The notes below the pieces were generated by a model, which had not been told where the DNA came from, made no database searches, and worked only from the letters and a program-made list of their open reading frames with translations. Position numbers and translations under genes: made by a program. From Lachnospiraceae bacterium (GTDB lineage Bacteria > Bacillota > Clostridia > Lachnospirales > Lachnospiraceae), in NCBI GenBank assembly GCA_022773965.1, contig JALFNQ010000255.1:1-52501 (forward strand): DNA of 52,501 bases, read 5' to 3'. Positions 7,254 through 15,977 of this stretch are shown here, in pieces (positions within the stretch are counted from its first letter, which is position 1; every line of letters begins with the position of its first letter).

Positions 7254-8468
7254 TTATAATGCTTTGATCCGCTCTAATGCTGCCACAGTGTTCTCGTAGC
7301 TGCCGAAAGCAGTCAATCTGAAATAGCCCTCTCCACTGGGGCCGAATCCTGATCCGGGTGTTCCTACAACATTTGCCTTCTCTAACAGATAATCAAAGAA
7401 CTCCCATGAAGTCATGCTGTCCGGAGTTTTCAGCCAGATATAAGGTGCGTTGACACCGCCGTACACCTCAAAGCCTGTCTCCTGCAGACCGGACTTGATC
7501 GTTTTCGCATTCTTCATATAATAAGCGATCTGTTCTTTTAGCTGTGCCTTTCCTGCCTCAGAATATACAGCCTCTCCTGCTCTCTGAATAATGTAGGGAG
7601 CTCCATTAAACTTCGTGCCGTGACGTCTTGCCCACATGCTGTGCAAAGAGACATCTCCACATTTCAGTTCCTTGGGAACGACCGTATAGCCTAAACGCAC
7701 GCCGGTAAATCCTGCATTTTTAGAAAAACTCTTCAACTCGATGGCACAGGTTTTTGCGCCCTCACACTCATAGATGGAGTGTGCCACATCATCCTCGGAA
7801 ATATACGCCTCATAAGCGCCATCATAAATAATAACTGCGCCCACCTTGTTGGCGTAGTCTACCCACTCCTGCAGCTGTGCCTTTGTGATCGTTGTTCCGG
7901 TAGGATTATTGGGCAGACACAGATAGATCATATCCGGTGTCTCCTTCGGGAACTCCGGTACAAAATTGTTTTCCCGTGTACAGGGCATATAGATCACATT
8001 GCTCCACATTCCGGTCGCTGCATCATAGGTACCGGTTCTGCCTGCCATTACGTTGGAATCCACATAAACAGGGTAAACCGGATCGCAGACTGCAATGCGG
8101 TTATCTGCCCCGAAGATCTCCTGAATATTTCCGGAATCACTCTTGGCTCCGTCTGAAACAAAGATCTCATCTGCCTCAATGTCACAGCCTCTTGCCTTGT
8201 AATCATTGTCTGCGATCGCCTTACGTAAAAACTCATAACCAAGATCCGGTGCATAGCCGCGGAAGGTCTTTGCATCTGCCATCTCATCTACTGCCTTGTG
8301 CATCGCATCAATGATCGCCGGAGCGATGGGCTGTGTCACATCACCGATACCCAGACGGATAATGGTCTTGTCCGGATTTGCCTCAGAAAAAGCTGCAACT
8401 TTCTTAGCTATCGTGCTAAACAGATAGCTGCCCGGTAATTTCTGATAATTGTCATTGATCTGAAACAT
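7254..8468 (-). CDS. dapL: LL-diaminopimelate aminotransferase
   Basis: A 404-residue fold-type I PLP aminotransferase that converts tetrahydrodipicolinate directly to LL-diaminopimelate, giving the short route to lysine and peptidoglycan. The N-terminus ([20 protein letters not shown]) and [11 protein letters not shown] are characteristic of Dap[13 protein letters not shown] binds PLP phosphate, NNPTGT is the usual Asn motif, and the Schiff-base lysine is in [14 protein letters not shown] at about residue 250. The ribosome site AAAGGAG sits before the ATG at 8468. It lies downstream of dapF on the same strand, separated by about 250 bases that contain a large palindrome. It acts immediately before DapF in the pathway. 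Confidence 0.95.
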   Translation of the reverse strand: MFQINDNYQKLPGSYLFSTIAKKVAAFSEANPDKTIIRLGIGDVTQPIAPAIIDAMHKAVDEMADAKTFRGYAPDLGYEFLRKAIADNDYKARGCDIEADEIFVSDGAKSDSGNIQEIFGADNRIAVCDPVYPVYVDSNVMAGRTGTYDAATGMWSNVIYMPCTRENNFVPEFPKETPDMIYLCLPNNPTGTTITKAQLQEWVDYANKVGAVIIYDGAYEAYISEDDVAHSIYECEGAKTCAIELKSFSKNAGFTGVRLGYTVVPKELKCGDVSLHSMWARRHGTKFNGAPYIIQRAGEAVYSEAGKAQLKEQIAYYMKNAKTIKSGLQETGFEVYGGVNAPYIWLKTPDSMTSWEFFDYLLEKANVVGTPGSGFGPSGEGYFRLTAFGSYENTVAALERIKAL

Positions 8469-8519
8469 TTCTCTTATCTCCTTTATGTTCTCCTGTATTT
8501 TGTAATCCCCTTTAAATTC

Positions 8520-8715
8520 CTGTGGCTGTGAAACTATTTACGTAATCTTTCGGGGCGTGTGAGCACATGTATGGCAGGCACGCTCTCGCTATTTGTCGCT
8601 GGCAGTGGTACATAAGTGCCCAAAATACGGTCACTAAGTACCAGCCACTCCAAAACGCACTGCCAATACATGATGTCTCACCTGCCCTGTCTACGTTATG
8701 AATATAGTTCACAAA
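8520..8715. repeat. Large imperfect palindrome between dapF and dapL (MITE-like)
   Basis: About 195 bases that largely pair with themselves. GTGAAACTATTTACGTAA at the left matches, on the opposite strand at the right, GTGAACTATATTCATAACG. GTGAGCACATGTATGGCAG matches GTGAGACATCATGTATTGGC. The centre reads GGTACATAAGTG...CACTAAGTACC. No coding potential is evident. It interrupts what would otherwise be a short dapF-dapL gap and looks like a non-autonomous inserted element or a big RNA hairpin. Confidence 0.6.
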
Positions 8716-8721
8716 CAAATA

Positions 8722-9573
8722 TTAAATATCGATTTCGCCATGATATACTACGGTCGCCGGACCCGTCATATACACCAGATTGGCCTCTCTGTCCCACTCA
8801 ATATGTAAGCTTCCACCCAGAAGCTCCACATCCACCGCATCCTTTGTCAGTCCATTTAAAATCGCTGCTACAACGGTCGCACATGTTCCGGTACCGCAGG
8901 CCAGTGTCTCACCGCTGCCCCGCTCCCACACGCGCATGCGCAGATGGGTCTCATCGATCACATTGACAAATTCTGTGTTTGTACGCTTCGGAAATGCCGG
9001 ATGGTTTTCAAAAGCAGGCCCGATCTTCTCCAGATCCAGTGTGCGTACATCCTCATCCATAAAGATGACATCATGGGGATTTCCCATGGATACGCAGGTC
9101 ACAGCATATTTCTTTCCATCCACGGTCAGCGGCTGCGCAACAACTGCATCCTCTGCTTTAGGAAACAGCGCCGGATCTACCGGAATCTCTGCCGGATGAA
9201 GGATCGGTGCGCCCATATTGACCCGCACCTTTTCCACTTTTCCATTCTCCACCATCAGATCCAGATATTTGATGCCTGCCAGTGTCTCCACACTGATGCT
9301 TGTCTTGTCTGTCAGCCCAAAATCATACACATATTTTGCCACACAGCGAATACCGTTTCCACACATCTCTCCGCGGGAACCATCCGCATTATACATTGCC
9401 ATCTCAAAATCAGCAGCCTTTGATGGCCTGATCAGGATCAATCCATCCGATCCAATGCCAAAATGACGGTCACTGACTACTCTTGCCACCTCTCCCGGAT
9501 TGTCTACTGTCTCTGAAAAGCAATTGACATATACATAATCATTGCCACAGCCATGCATTTTCGTAAACTTCAT
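8722..9573 (-). CDS. dapF: Diaminopimelate epimerase
   Basis: A 283-residue enzyme that converts LL- to meso-diaminopimelate for lysine and peptidoglycan. Both catalytic cysteines are in place: Cys71 in EMCGNGIRCVAKY and Cys226 in GSGETLACGTGTCA. The N-terminal MKFTKMHGCGNDYVYV is typical. The frame is open well upstream of 9573, but the start there is fixed by a GGGAGG box and by family homology. The gene begins 17 bases after the ANTAR regulator stop, so it belongs to the glnA transcript. Confidence 0.95.
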   Translation of the reverse strand: MKFTKMHGCGNDYVYVNCFSETVDNPGEVARVVSDRHFGIGSDGLILIRPSKAADFEMAMYNADGSRGEMCGNGIRCVAKYVYDFGLTDKTSISVETLAGIKYLDLMVENGKVEKVRVNMGAPILHPAEIPVDPALFPKAEDAVVAQPLTVDGKKYAVTCVSMGNPHDVIFMDEDVRTLDLEKIGPAFENHPAFPKRTNTEFVNVIDETHLRMRVWERGSGETLACGTGTCATVVAAILNGLTKDAVDVELLGGSLHIEWDREANLVYMTGPATVVYHGEIDI

Positions 9574-9590
9574 AATATCCAACCTCCCTG

Positions 9591-10136
9591 TTAACCATTC
9601 ATAAGCGTAAGGATCATATATGCCGTCTCCACAACACCCGTTCCGTTGTCCATACTGGACTTCTGGATATAACGGTGCGCCTCTGACTCCGTCAGGCCAT
9701 TTCGCTCCATGAGAACCGCTTTTGCACGATTGATCGTCTTTTGCTCTTCCTCGGAACGGGTCTTTGGCTTCGCACGCATCTTTTTGCGCCAACGCGAATA
9801 TGCATAGCTCATGACTTCCATCGTGGAGAGCAGTTCACTGGTATGTAACGGCGTTGCCAAACTGAATACATCCGGAATGGCGCGTGCCTCCACATAGTCC
9901 TTTGGCCCGATCATCAAAAACTGAAATCTGGACCCGGCACTTTCATAAATATCGATCGCCATACCATCAATCAGCTTATAATTGCTGACAATGATGCCAC
10001 TGTCACATTCACTTGCCGCCTGCAACGCCTGTGCAACAGTCGAAACAGATGCATCCACGGTATACCCTGCCCTGCGCAGAACATTTTTCAGACTTTTCGC
10101 AGTTTCCTGCTTTGGAAATACTAAAATGATGTTCAT
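9591..10136 (-). CDS. ANTAR-domain antiterminator with a degenerate receiver (NitR-like)
   Basis: 181 residues. The C-terminus (about 128-178, with INRAKAVLMERNGLTESEAHRYIQ) is a clear ANTAR RNA-binding domain, the family that binds paired hairpins and prevents termination. The N-terminal 1-105 folds like a response-regulator receiver but lacks key residues. Where the phosphoacceptor Asp is expected (IIVSNYKL) the residue is Asn52, and the conserved Lys region reads LATPLHTSEL with no Lys. It is probably not phosphorylated in the normal way. It sits 28 bases downstream of glnA, and glnA-linked ANTAR proteins in clostridia are known nitrogen regulators. I saw no paired-hairpin ANTAR target in the 62 bases ahead of glnA. 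Confidence 0.85.
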   Translation of the reverse strand: MNIILVFPKQETAKSLKNVLRRAGYTVDASVSTVAQALQAASECDSGIIVSNYKLIDGMAIDIYESAGSRFQFLMIGPKDYVEARAIPDVFSLATPLHTSELLSTMEVMSYAYSRWRKKMRAKPKTRSEEEQKTINRAKAVLMERNGLTESEAHRYIQKSSMDNGTGVVETAYMILTLMNG

Positions 10137-10164
10137 TCGTGTAAATCTCTCTTTTCCAGCCTAA

Positions 10165-11499
10165 TTAAAATTTATATAAGTATTCCTCAAGCTCCCAATT
10201 TGTTACCTGCGAACGGTATGTCTCCCACTCCTGCTTCTTCATCTTTAAAAGCTTCTTACAAATATGGCTTCCCAACACGGACTGTACAAACTCATCTTCC
10301 TCAAAGGCATCGATCGCCTCCTTTAAGGACTCCGGCATATGAGCGATATTTAATGTCTCTTTCTCCGCCTCAGTCATGGCAAACACATTCATCTGCACCT
10401 CTGCCGGCGGCTTGATCTGATTTTTAATACCATCCAGGCCCGCTGCCAGACAAAGCGCCAGCGCCAGATACGGATTCATGGAAGGATCCGGACTGCGCAG
10501 CTCGATTCGCTTGTTGGAATCCTTCACCATCGGAATACGGATCAGCGGCGTACGGTTTGTAAATGACCATGCCACATCCGTGGGAGCCTCATACCCAGGC
10601 ACCAGACGCTTATAGGAATTCACTAACGGATTTAAAATGAGCGTCATTCCCTGAATGTGCTTCATGATACCACCGATAAAATAGTATGCTTCCTTACTGA
10701 GCCCATAACGGCCGGAGGGATCATAAAAAATATTTTCACCATCCCTTGTCAGTGACATATTCAGATGCACGCCGCTTCCGGCGACCTCAGCCTTGGGCTT
10801 CGGCATAAAGCTTGCGAACAGTCCATGACGCTTTGCCACGGTTTTCACTGCCAGCTTAAAAGTCATAAAATCGTCCGCGATGCCAAGTGCTTCCTTATAT
10901 TTAAAGTCTACCTCGTGTTGTCCAGCTGCCACCTCATGATGGGATGCCTCAATCTCACATCCAAGATCCTCCATGGTCAACACGATATCGCGACGGGCAT
11001 TCTCACCGGAATCGTTGGGTCCAAGGTCAAAATAGCCGGCGCGCTCCTTCGTCTCCAGCGTCGGATTTCCCTCATCATCCGTATTCAGCAGGAAAAATTC
11101 ACATTCCGGACCAACCTGAAAATCATAGCCCATCTCTTTCGCCTGTGCAATCACTTTTTTCAGTACACCCCGTGGATCACCCTTGTAAGGCTTTTCATTT
11201 GCAGCATAGACATCGCAAATTATACGGGCTACCTTGCCCTGCTGGGGTCTCCAGGGAAAAATCGCAAATGTGTCCGGATCCGGATACAGATACATATCTG
11301 ACTCCTCCACTCTTGCAAAACCTTCGATGGAGGATCCGTCAAAGACGTACTGGTTGTTCAGTGCACGTTCCAGCTGGTTTTTTGTGATCGCTACATTTTT
11401 TAATGTTCCAAAAAGATCGGTAAACTGCAAACGGATAAACTCTACATCTTCCTCCTCTACCATTCGCAAAATATCCTGTTTTGTATAATGTGACATCAT
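10165..11499 (-). CDS. glnA: Glutamine synthetase type I
   Basis: A 444-residue GSI enzyme that condenses glutamate and ammonia to glutamine with ATP. Seen: FTDLFGTLKNVAI, YVFDGSSIEGFARVEESDMYL, metal-binding GPECEFFLL, GSGVHLNMSL, and the ATP/substrate motifs NRTPLIRIP and RIELRSPDPSMNPYLA. The length and the Arg in IEGFARV fit the Bacillus-type GSI-alpha class, which is controlled by feedback inhibition rather than adenylylation. Two adjacent ATGs (11499 and 11496) follow an AAGGAG box; either may be used. It is followed by the ANTAR gene and preceded by hisA with a 62-base gap. Confidence 0.95.
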   Translation of the reverse strand: MMSHYTKQDILRMVEEEDVEFIRLQFTDLFGTLKNVAITKNQLERALNNQYVFDGSSIEGFARVEESDMYLYPDPDTFAIFPWRPQQGKVARIICDVYAANEKPYKGDPRGVLKKVIAQAKEMGYDFQVGPECEFFLLNTDDEGNPTLETKERAGYFDLGPNDSGENARRDIVLTMEDLGCEIEASHHEVAAGQHEVDFKYKEALGIADDFMTFKLAVKTVAKRHGLFASFMPKPKAEVAGSGVHLNMSLTRDGENIFYDPSGRYGLSKEAYYFIGGIMKHIQGMTLILNPLVNSYKRLVPGYEAPTDVAWSFTNRTPLIRIPMVKDSNKRIELRSPDPSMNPYLALALCLAAGLDGIKNQIKPPAEVQMNVFAMTEAEKETLNIAHMPESLKEAIDAFEEDEFVQSVLGSHICKKLLKMKKQEWETYRSQVTNWELEEYLYKF

Positions 11500-11561
11500 T
11501 CTTCTCCTTTTTTATGATTTCATATTAATAAAAATTCCAAAATTAAAATAAGTTTTGCAAA

Positions 11562-12395
11562 CTATTCCTGTTGTCTGCAAAAACGGATCACCTGTTCAAA
11601 TTCCATAGAACCGCCGAACAGATCCAGCGCACTTCCGATAGTGACATTCACACGCCCCTGCCCGATCTGTGCAAGCTCCTCCAAATCTGCAAAGCTTCCG
11701 ACACCGCCTGCATACGTGATCACGCCAGATGGACGCCCCTGTAAATCTTTATCTGCATCATCCTTCGCACTTTCTTTGCTCCACTCTGCAAGGATCTTCA
11801 CCAGATCCTTTTCAATGCCCCGCGCCTGTCCTTCCACGTCCACTGCGTGGACTAAAAACTCATCCGCATAGTCTGACAGTATCGTCAGAAGCTCTGGCGT
11901 CACCCGCTCCTTAGTCAGTTTCTGCCAGCGGTCAGTCACCACATAATAGTGGCCGTCCTCCATTTTTTTGCAGCTCACATCCAGCACGACATGCGCTCTG
12001 CCTGCCTTTTCTTTCAGCTCCTCCAAACGGTCATACCGGATCTCACCGCCGGAAAATACATAGGAAGTTACGATCACATGACTCGCTCCGGCCTCTATAA
12101 ATTCCAGTGCATTATCCGCTGTGATACCTCCACCAACCTGTAAGCCGCCCGGATAGGCCGAGAGTGCTTCTATCGCCTGCGCCTTCGTGGCTTCATAGTA
12201 ATCGGAATCTCTCGCATTCAGCAGGATCACGTGTCCGCCGGATAGTCCGTGTTTCTCATAAAGTCTGGCAAAATCAGCTGCCGAGCGCTCCGATACAAAA
12301 TTTTCCGTGGCAAAGTCCCCCTCATCCCGCAGGCTTTTTCCCACGATCTGCTTGACCTTGCCATTATGAATATCAATACAGGGTCGAAACTCCAT
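11562..12395 (-). CDS. hisA: Eukaryote-type phosphoribosylformimino-AICAR ribotide isomerase
   Basis: A 277-residue TIM-barrel isomerase of histidine synthesis (ProFAR to PRFAR). It starts MEFRPCIDIHNGKVKQIVG, with the catalytic Asp in IDIHNG. LQVGGGIT and ITYAGGVGSFADL are the two phosphate-binding glycine loops. The sequence pattern (VILLNARDSDYYEATKAQA, VVTDRWQKLTKERVTPELL) and the longer chain match the fungal/plant HIS6-like branch rather than the roughly 240-residue bacterial HisA. No other his gene is nearby. It is probably transcribed with glnA, although the 62-base gap leaves room for a separate promoter. Confidence 0.88.
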   Translation of the reverse strand: MEFRPCIDIHNGKVKQIVGKSLRDEGDFATENFVSERSAADFARLYEKHGLSGGHVILLNARDSDYYEATKAQAIEALSAYPGGLQVGGGITADNALEFIEAGASHVIVTSYVFSGGEIRYDRLEELKEKAGRAHVVLDVSCKKMEDGHYYVVTDRWQKLTKERVTPELLTILSDYADEFLVHAVDVEGQARGIEKDLVKILAEWSKESAKDDADKDLQGRPSGVITYAGGVGSFADLEELAQIGQGRVNVTIGSALDLFGGSMEFEQVIRFCRQQE

Positions 12396-12445
12396 CTGCT
12401 CACCTCATATATCATGTTTTATCGTCTGCCGCCATTTATCAGGGC

Positions 12446-12493
12446 GCAGAGTCTGCCTCGTGGATGTAAACAGTTACGAAATATCCACTCTGC
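12446..12493 (-). promoter_or_regulatory. Stem-loop in the hisA leader
   Basis: GCAGAGT and ACTCTGC (12446-12452 and 12487-12493) enclose a second pair, GTGGAT/ATCCAC, giving an extended hairpin about 50-100 bases ahead of the hisA start. The loop includes the word CAGTTACG (12471-12478), found repeatedly in other intergenic spaces of this window. No T-run follows. The rest of the 12396-12582 gap shows no gene. Confidence 0.45.
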
Positions 12494-12582
12494 TTTAAAT
12501 TCCGTTTAGAGTGTAGCACAATTTTACGAAAAACAAAATATTTCCTTATTATTTTTTTATATTATTAAGTTCGCACGCTCCA

Positions 12583-12611
12583 TTGACATTATTTTTTATT
12601 TTTTGTATCAT
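12583..12611 (+). promoter_or_regulatory. guaB promoter
   Basis: TTGACA (12583-12588), a 17-base spacer and TATCAT (12606-12611), about 50 bases upstream of the guaB start. Confidence 0.8.
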
Positions 12612-12665
12612 AGGATAAATAAAAACCGAAGATATTTACAATTCAGAAAGCGAGGATAAAAAACA

Positions 12666-14123
12666 ATGGGTTCAATTATTGGTGAAGGCATTACTTTTGA
12701 TGATGTACTGTTAGTTCCGCAGTATTCGGAAGTGACTCCCGACATGATCAGTCTGACTACAAAGCTGACAAACTCCATTACATTAAACATTCCCATGATG
12801 AGTGCTGCGATGGACACGGTTACCGAGCACCGCATGGCAATCGCAATGGCACGTCAGGGAGGCATCGGTATCATCCACAAGAATATGTCTATCGAGGCAC
12901 AGGCAGAAGAGGTAGACAAGGTAAAACGTTCTGAAAACGGTGTCATCACCGATCCCTTCTCTTTATCTGAGGAGCACACCTTACAGGATGCAGATGACCT
13001 GATGGCTAAATTCCGCATTTCCGGTGTCCCGATCACCAGAGACGGCAAACTGGTGGGCATCATCACAAACCGTGACTTAAAATTTGAGACAGATTTCACA
13101 AAGAAGATCAAGGAGAGCATGACCTCTGAAAACCTGATCACAGCACGTGAGGGCATCACTCTTGAGGAGGCGAAACAGATCCTCGCAAAAGCAAGAAAAG
13201 AAAAGCTTCCCATCGTGGATGCAGACAACAATTTAAAGGGTCTCATCACGATCAAGGACATTGAAAAACAGATCAAGTACCCCCTCAGCGCAAAGGACGC
13301 ACAGGGTCGTCTGCTCTGCGGTGCGGGCGTTGGTATCACAGCCAACATGATGGATCGTGTAGACGCACTGGTAAAGGCACATGTAGATGTCATCGTTGTA
13401 GACTCCGCCCACGGACATTCCAAAAATATTCTGGAAGCAGTCAAGAGGATCAAGGCAAAATATCCCGATCTTCAGGTCATCGCCGGAAACATCGCCACCG
13501 GCGAGGCTACAAAGGCTCTCATCGAGGCAGGCGCTGACGCAGTGAAGGTCGGCATCGGACCCGGATCCATCTGTACAACCCGTGTCGTTGCAGGTATCGG
13601 TGTTCCGCAGGTTTCTGCAATCATGGATTGTTATGCAGTTGCAAAAGAGTACAACATCCCTGTCATTGCAGACGGCGGTATCAAGTACTCCGGCGATATG
13701 ACAAAGGCTCTGGCAGCTGGCGCAAATGTTTGTATGATGGGTAGTCTGTTCGCAGGCTGTGACGAGGCTCCCGGTACTTTCGAGCTGTATCAGGGAAGAA
13801 AATACAAGGTTTACCGTGGCATGGGAAGTATCGCAGCCATGGAGAACGGCTCTAAGGACCGTTACTTCCAGGAGAACGCAAGAAAGCTCGTTCCCGAGGG
13901 TGTCGAGGGACGTGTGGCATACAAGGGATCTCTCGAGGATACTGTATTCCAGATGATCGGCGGTATCCGCTCCGGTATGGGCTATTGTGGCTGCCCGACC
14001 ATCGAGGATCTGAAGCAGAATGGAAAATTTGTAAAGATTTCCGCTGCTTCTCTGCGTGAGAGTCATCCCCATGACATCCACATCACAAAAGAGGCACCGA
14101 ACTACGCCAGTGACAGCAACTAA
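12666..14123 (+). CDS. guaB: IMP dehydrogenase
   Basis: A 485-residue enzyme that oxidises IMP to XMP with NAD, the committed step to GTP. Segments seen: [18 protein letters not shown] at the N-terminus; two CBS domains (about residues 92-205); barrel motifs [14 protein letters not shown] and [16 protein letters not shown]; the catalytic cysteine loop [13 protein letters not shown] (Cys near 303); and the flap [19 protein letters not shown]. The conserved C-terminus [21 protein letters not shown] segment is present. It is a single-gene unit between its own promoter and terminator, divergent from hisA. It competes with (p)ppGpp metabolism for guanine nucleotides, relevant to the nearby relA. 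Confidence 0.97.
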   Translation: MGSIIGEGITFDDVLLVPQYSEVTPDMISLTTKLTNSITLNIPMMSAAMDTVTEHRMAIAMARQGGIGIIHKNMSIEAQAEEVDKVKRSENGVITDPFSLSEEHTLQDADDLMAKFRISGVPITRDGKLVGIITNRDLKFETDFTKKIKESMTSENLITAREGITLEEAKQILAKARKEKLPIVDADNNLKGLITIKDIEKQIKYPLSAKDAQGRLLCGAGVGITANMMDRVDALVKAHVDVIVVDSAHGHSKNILEAVKRIKAKYPDLQVIAGNIATGEATKALIEAGADAVKVGIGPGSICTTRVVAGIGVPQVSAIMDCYAVAKEYNIPVIADGGIKYSGDMTKALAAGANVCMMGSLFAGCDEAPGTFELYQGRKYKVYRGMGSIAAMENGSKDRYFQENARKLVPEGVEGRVAYKGSLEDTVFQMIGGIRSGMGYCGCPTIEDLKQNGKFVKISAASLRESHPHDIHITKEAPNYASDSN

Positions 14124-14140
14124 AAGATCATATCGCATTG

Positions 14141-14185
14141 AAAAAGAAGGTTTCCGCATGTTATCTGCTGAAACCTTCTTTTTTC
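14141..14185. terminator. Bidirectional terminator between guaB and the ATPase gene
   Basis: AAGAAGGTTTC (14144-14154) and GAAACCTTCTT (14170-14180) form a perfect 11-bp stem, with T-runs outside on both strands. The ATPase stop codon is at its edge. Confidence 0.85.
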
Positions 14186-15758
14186 ACTGCTTCTCTGCTT
14201 TTTCAATCACACAGGTGTGCTGTTTCGTCTTTTTATCATAATTGATGCCAACGAGAAGTAAATTCCCTTTATAATCTTTCAAACCGTCCGCATAATTTTT
14301 CTCCCGAATCTGTGCGAGCGCGCCTTCTGGCGATTCACCGCACTTCAATTCCACGATCATAGCCGGTTTATTCGAAAACCTCTTTGGAAGAAATACGATG
14401 TCTGCATACCCCTTGCCGGATGGTAGTTCCCGGATCATAGTATAATCCTTCATTGCACTGTAATAAGCAATCGCGATCACACAGCTCAGCGAATTTTCAT
14501 CATTATACGTCAGGATCGACGTATTTTCCATATGCGCCGCATCCAGCAGTTCTGCCACCGTCTCTGCATCCCCATCCCAGGTTGCCCGAAGCAGCCGGTC
14601 GGATGTATCCAATGCTGTTGCGATATCCTTCCAGTGATCTCCGGTAACGGCATTGCGGAATTCCCCCCGGATCTCCGTGTTTGGTATAAAAACTTCCGAA
14701 CTGTCGCTGTCATACGCAAGATAGCCCAGATGCACAAGCAGCGTCAACACGTCATCCTTACTCTCGAATGTGGTCATATCATTCTGGAAGCGGTCGGTAT
14801 GGATCTGAACACGCTCGCCTGACAGCATCCGGATAATGTCATCCTTCAAACCGGCATAATCGATATCGATATAGATCTTCAATGCCTCATAAGTCTCCGT
14901 CTGTGTCCAGTAGCTGCCAAAACGCTTCCTGCGAATACTGTCCACCACGGATTTGGGATTGTATACATGTGGGACAGACGGAAATGTGTAACCGTCATAC
15001 CAGCTTTGCATCGTATCAAAATCCACCTGATACTGCTCACACAGATTTTCGACTTCCTTCTGGGTAAATCCAAAAAACTCTGCATATTCTCCCGCATCTG
15101 TCATAGAGTATTCATCAAACATATTTAAGGCAGAATGCGTACCATATTTCTTGATTGGAAGGATTCCGGTCATATAAGCCAATGCGACGTAAACTTTGTC
15201 CTTCAACAAATTACGAATGAAATCCAGATATTTTTTCTGGTCATCTGTATGATAACTGCGGTCTCGCAAAATACAGTCCCACTCGTCGATGATAAAAACA
15301 AATCCTTCCTGTTTTTGACTGTATACTTCCTCCAATGCAAGACTCAGAATACTGTCATCATCTGAGATCGCATCCGGATATTGTCTACGTAATTCTGAAA
15401 TCACACGTTTCTGTAAAAATGTAAGCATCTCATCCACAGAATTTGTGACACTCAAAAAATTCTGTATATTCAGCACGATCACATTGAACTGATTCAGATA
15501 TTTCCGGTAACTATCACATTTTGCCAGCTTATAAGGCGCAAACAACTCTGCTGAATCACATTGTTTTCCATAATAGGCAGCCATCATCTCCGCTACCATC
15601 GTTTTTCCGAACCTTCTTGGCCGACTGACACAGATATATCGGTTTCTTTTCCCGATTCTATGATTTGTATACGCAATCAGTTCTGTTTTATCTACATAGA
15701 TATCATCGTTGACCGACAGCCGAAAACCATCATTTCCCGGATTCAAATATACACCCAT
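14184..15758 (-). CDS. AAA-ATPase-like protein with C-terminal PD-(D/E)XK nuclease-like domain
   Basis: A 524-residue protein of the widespread AAA-ATPase_like/PDDEXK_9 family. The Walker A variant SRPRRFGKTM lies at residues 45-54 and Walker B EGFVFIIDEWD at 151-161. The C-terminal nuclease-like core has Asp453 (YADIVFLP) and Glu470-x-Lys472 (IVELKCG), which fits the D...ExK signature. The N-terminal GVYLNPGNDGFRLSVNDDIYVDKTEL is the family's usual opening. The biological role is unknown; these genes occur in multiple copies in gut Bacteroidetes and Firmicutes and have been suggested to be mobile or defence-related. A decayed partial copy lies at 19953-20387. It is transcribed alone, convergent with guaB. 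Confidence 0.85.
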   Translation of the reverse strand: MGVYLNPGNDGFRLSVNDDIYVDKTELIAYTNHRIGKRNRYICVSRPRRFGKTMVAEMMAAYYGKQCDSAELFAPYKLAKCDSYRKYLNQFNVIVLNIQNFLSVTNSVDEMLTFLQKRVISELRRQYPDAISDDDSILSLALEEVYSQKQEGFVFIIDEWDCILRDRSYHTDDQKKYLDFIRNLLKDKVYVALAYMTGILPIKKYGTHSALNMFDEYSMTDAGEYAEFFGFTQKEVENLCEQYQVDFDTMQSWYDGYTFPSVPHVYNPKSVVDSIRRKRFGSYWTQTETYEALKIYIDIDYAGLKDDIIRMLSGERVQIHTDRFQNDMTTFESKDDVLTLLVHLGYLAYDSDSSEVFIPNTEIRGEFRNAVTGDHWKDIATALDTSDRLLRATWDGDAETVAELLDAAHMENTSILTYNDENSLSCVIAIAYYSAMKDYTMIRELPSGKGYADIVFLPKRFSNKPAMIVELKCGESPEGALAQIREKNYADGLKDYKGNLLLVGINYDKKTKQHTCVIEKAEKQ

Positions 15759-15813
15759 GCGACACCTCCATCATAACACATACTACTGCACATCTTTTCC
15801 CCTGTGCAAAAGT

Positions 15814-15855
15814 AAAAACTGCCATACCAATCCTTTTGATTAGTATAGCAGTTTT
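15814..15855 (-). terminator. Terminator after the large BIG2 protein gene
   Basis: AAAACTGC and GCAGTTTT enclose further pairing (ATAC.../...GTAT) in a long hairpin. On the minus strand a T-run follows. The gap 15779-15977 also contains CGTAACTGTTCAG at 15949-15961, a word repeated in other gaps. Confidence 0.75.
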
Positions 15856-15977
15856 CCACTTAGAATAAAACCATTATTTCAGGCAGCAGATGCGTGTTCA
15901 CAGTGTCCGACACCCTGCCCTTGACCAGTTACCGATCGAAGCTCTGTTCGTAACTGTTCAGTACCTCTATGGGATTT

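Noticed and set aside
9574..9792. Longer dapF with a 73-residue N-terminal extension
   Set aside because: The extension overlaps the ANTAR coding region and lacks a ribosome site; the family start MKFTKMHGCGNDY has a clear one.
11500..11561. ANTAR-target hairpin pair in front of glnA
   Set aside because: The 62-base gap is AT-rich and shows neither two hexaloop hairpins nor a terminator.
13233..14159. Long open frame antisense to guaB (308 codons)
   Set aside because: Lies wholly within the strongly supported guaB gene, is Cys/Leu-rich in an unnatural way and has no ribosome site; a shadow of codon bias.
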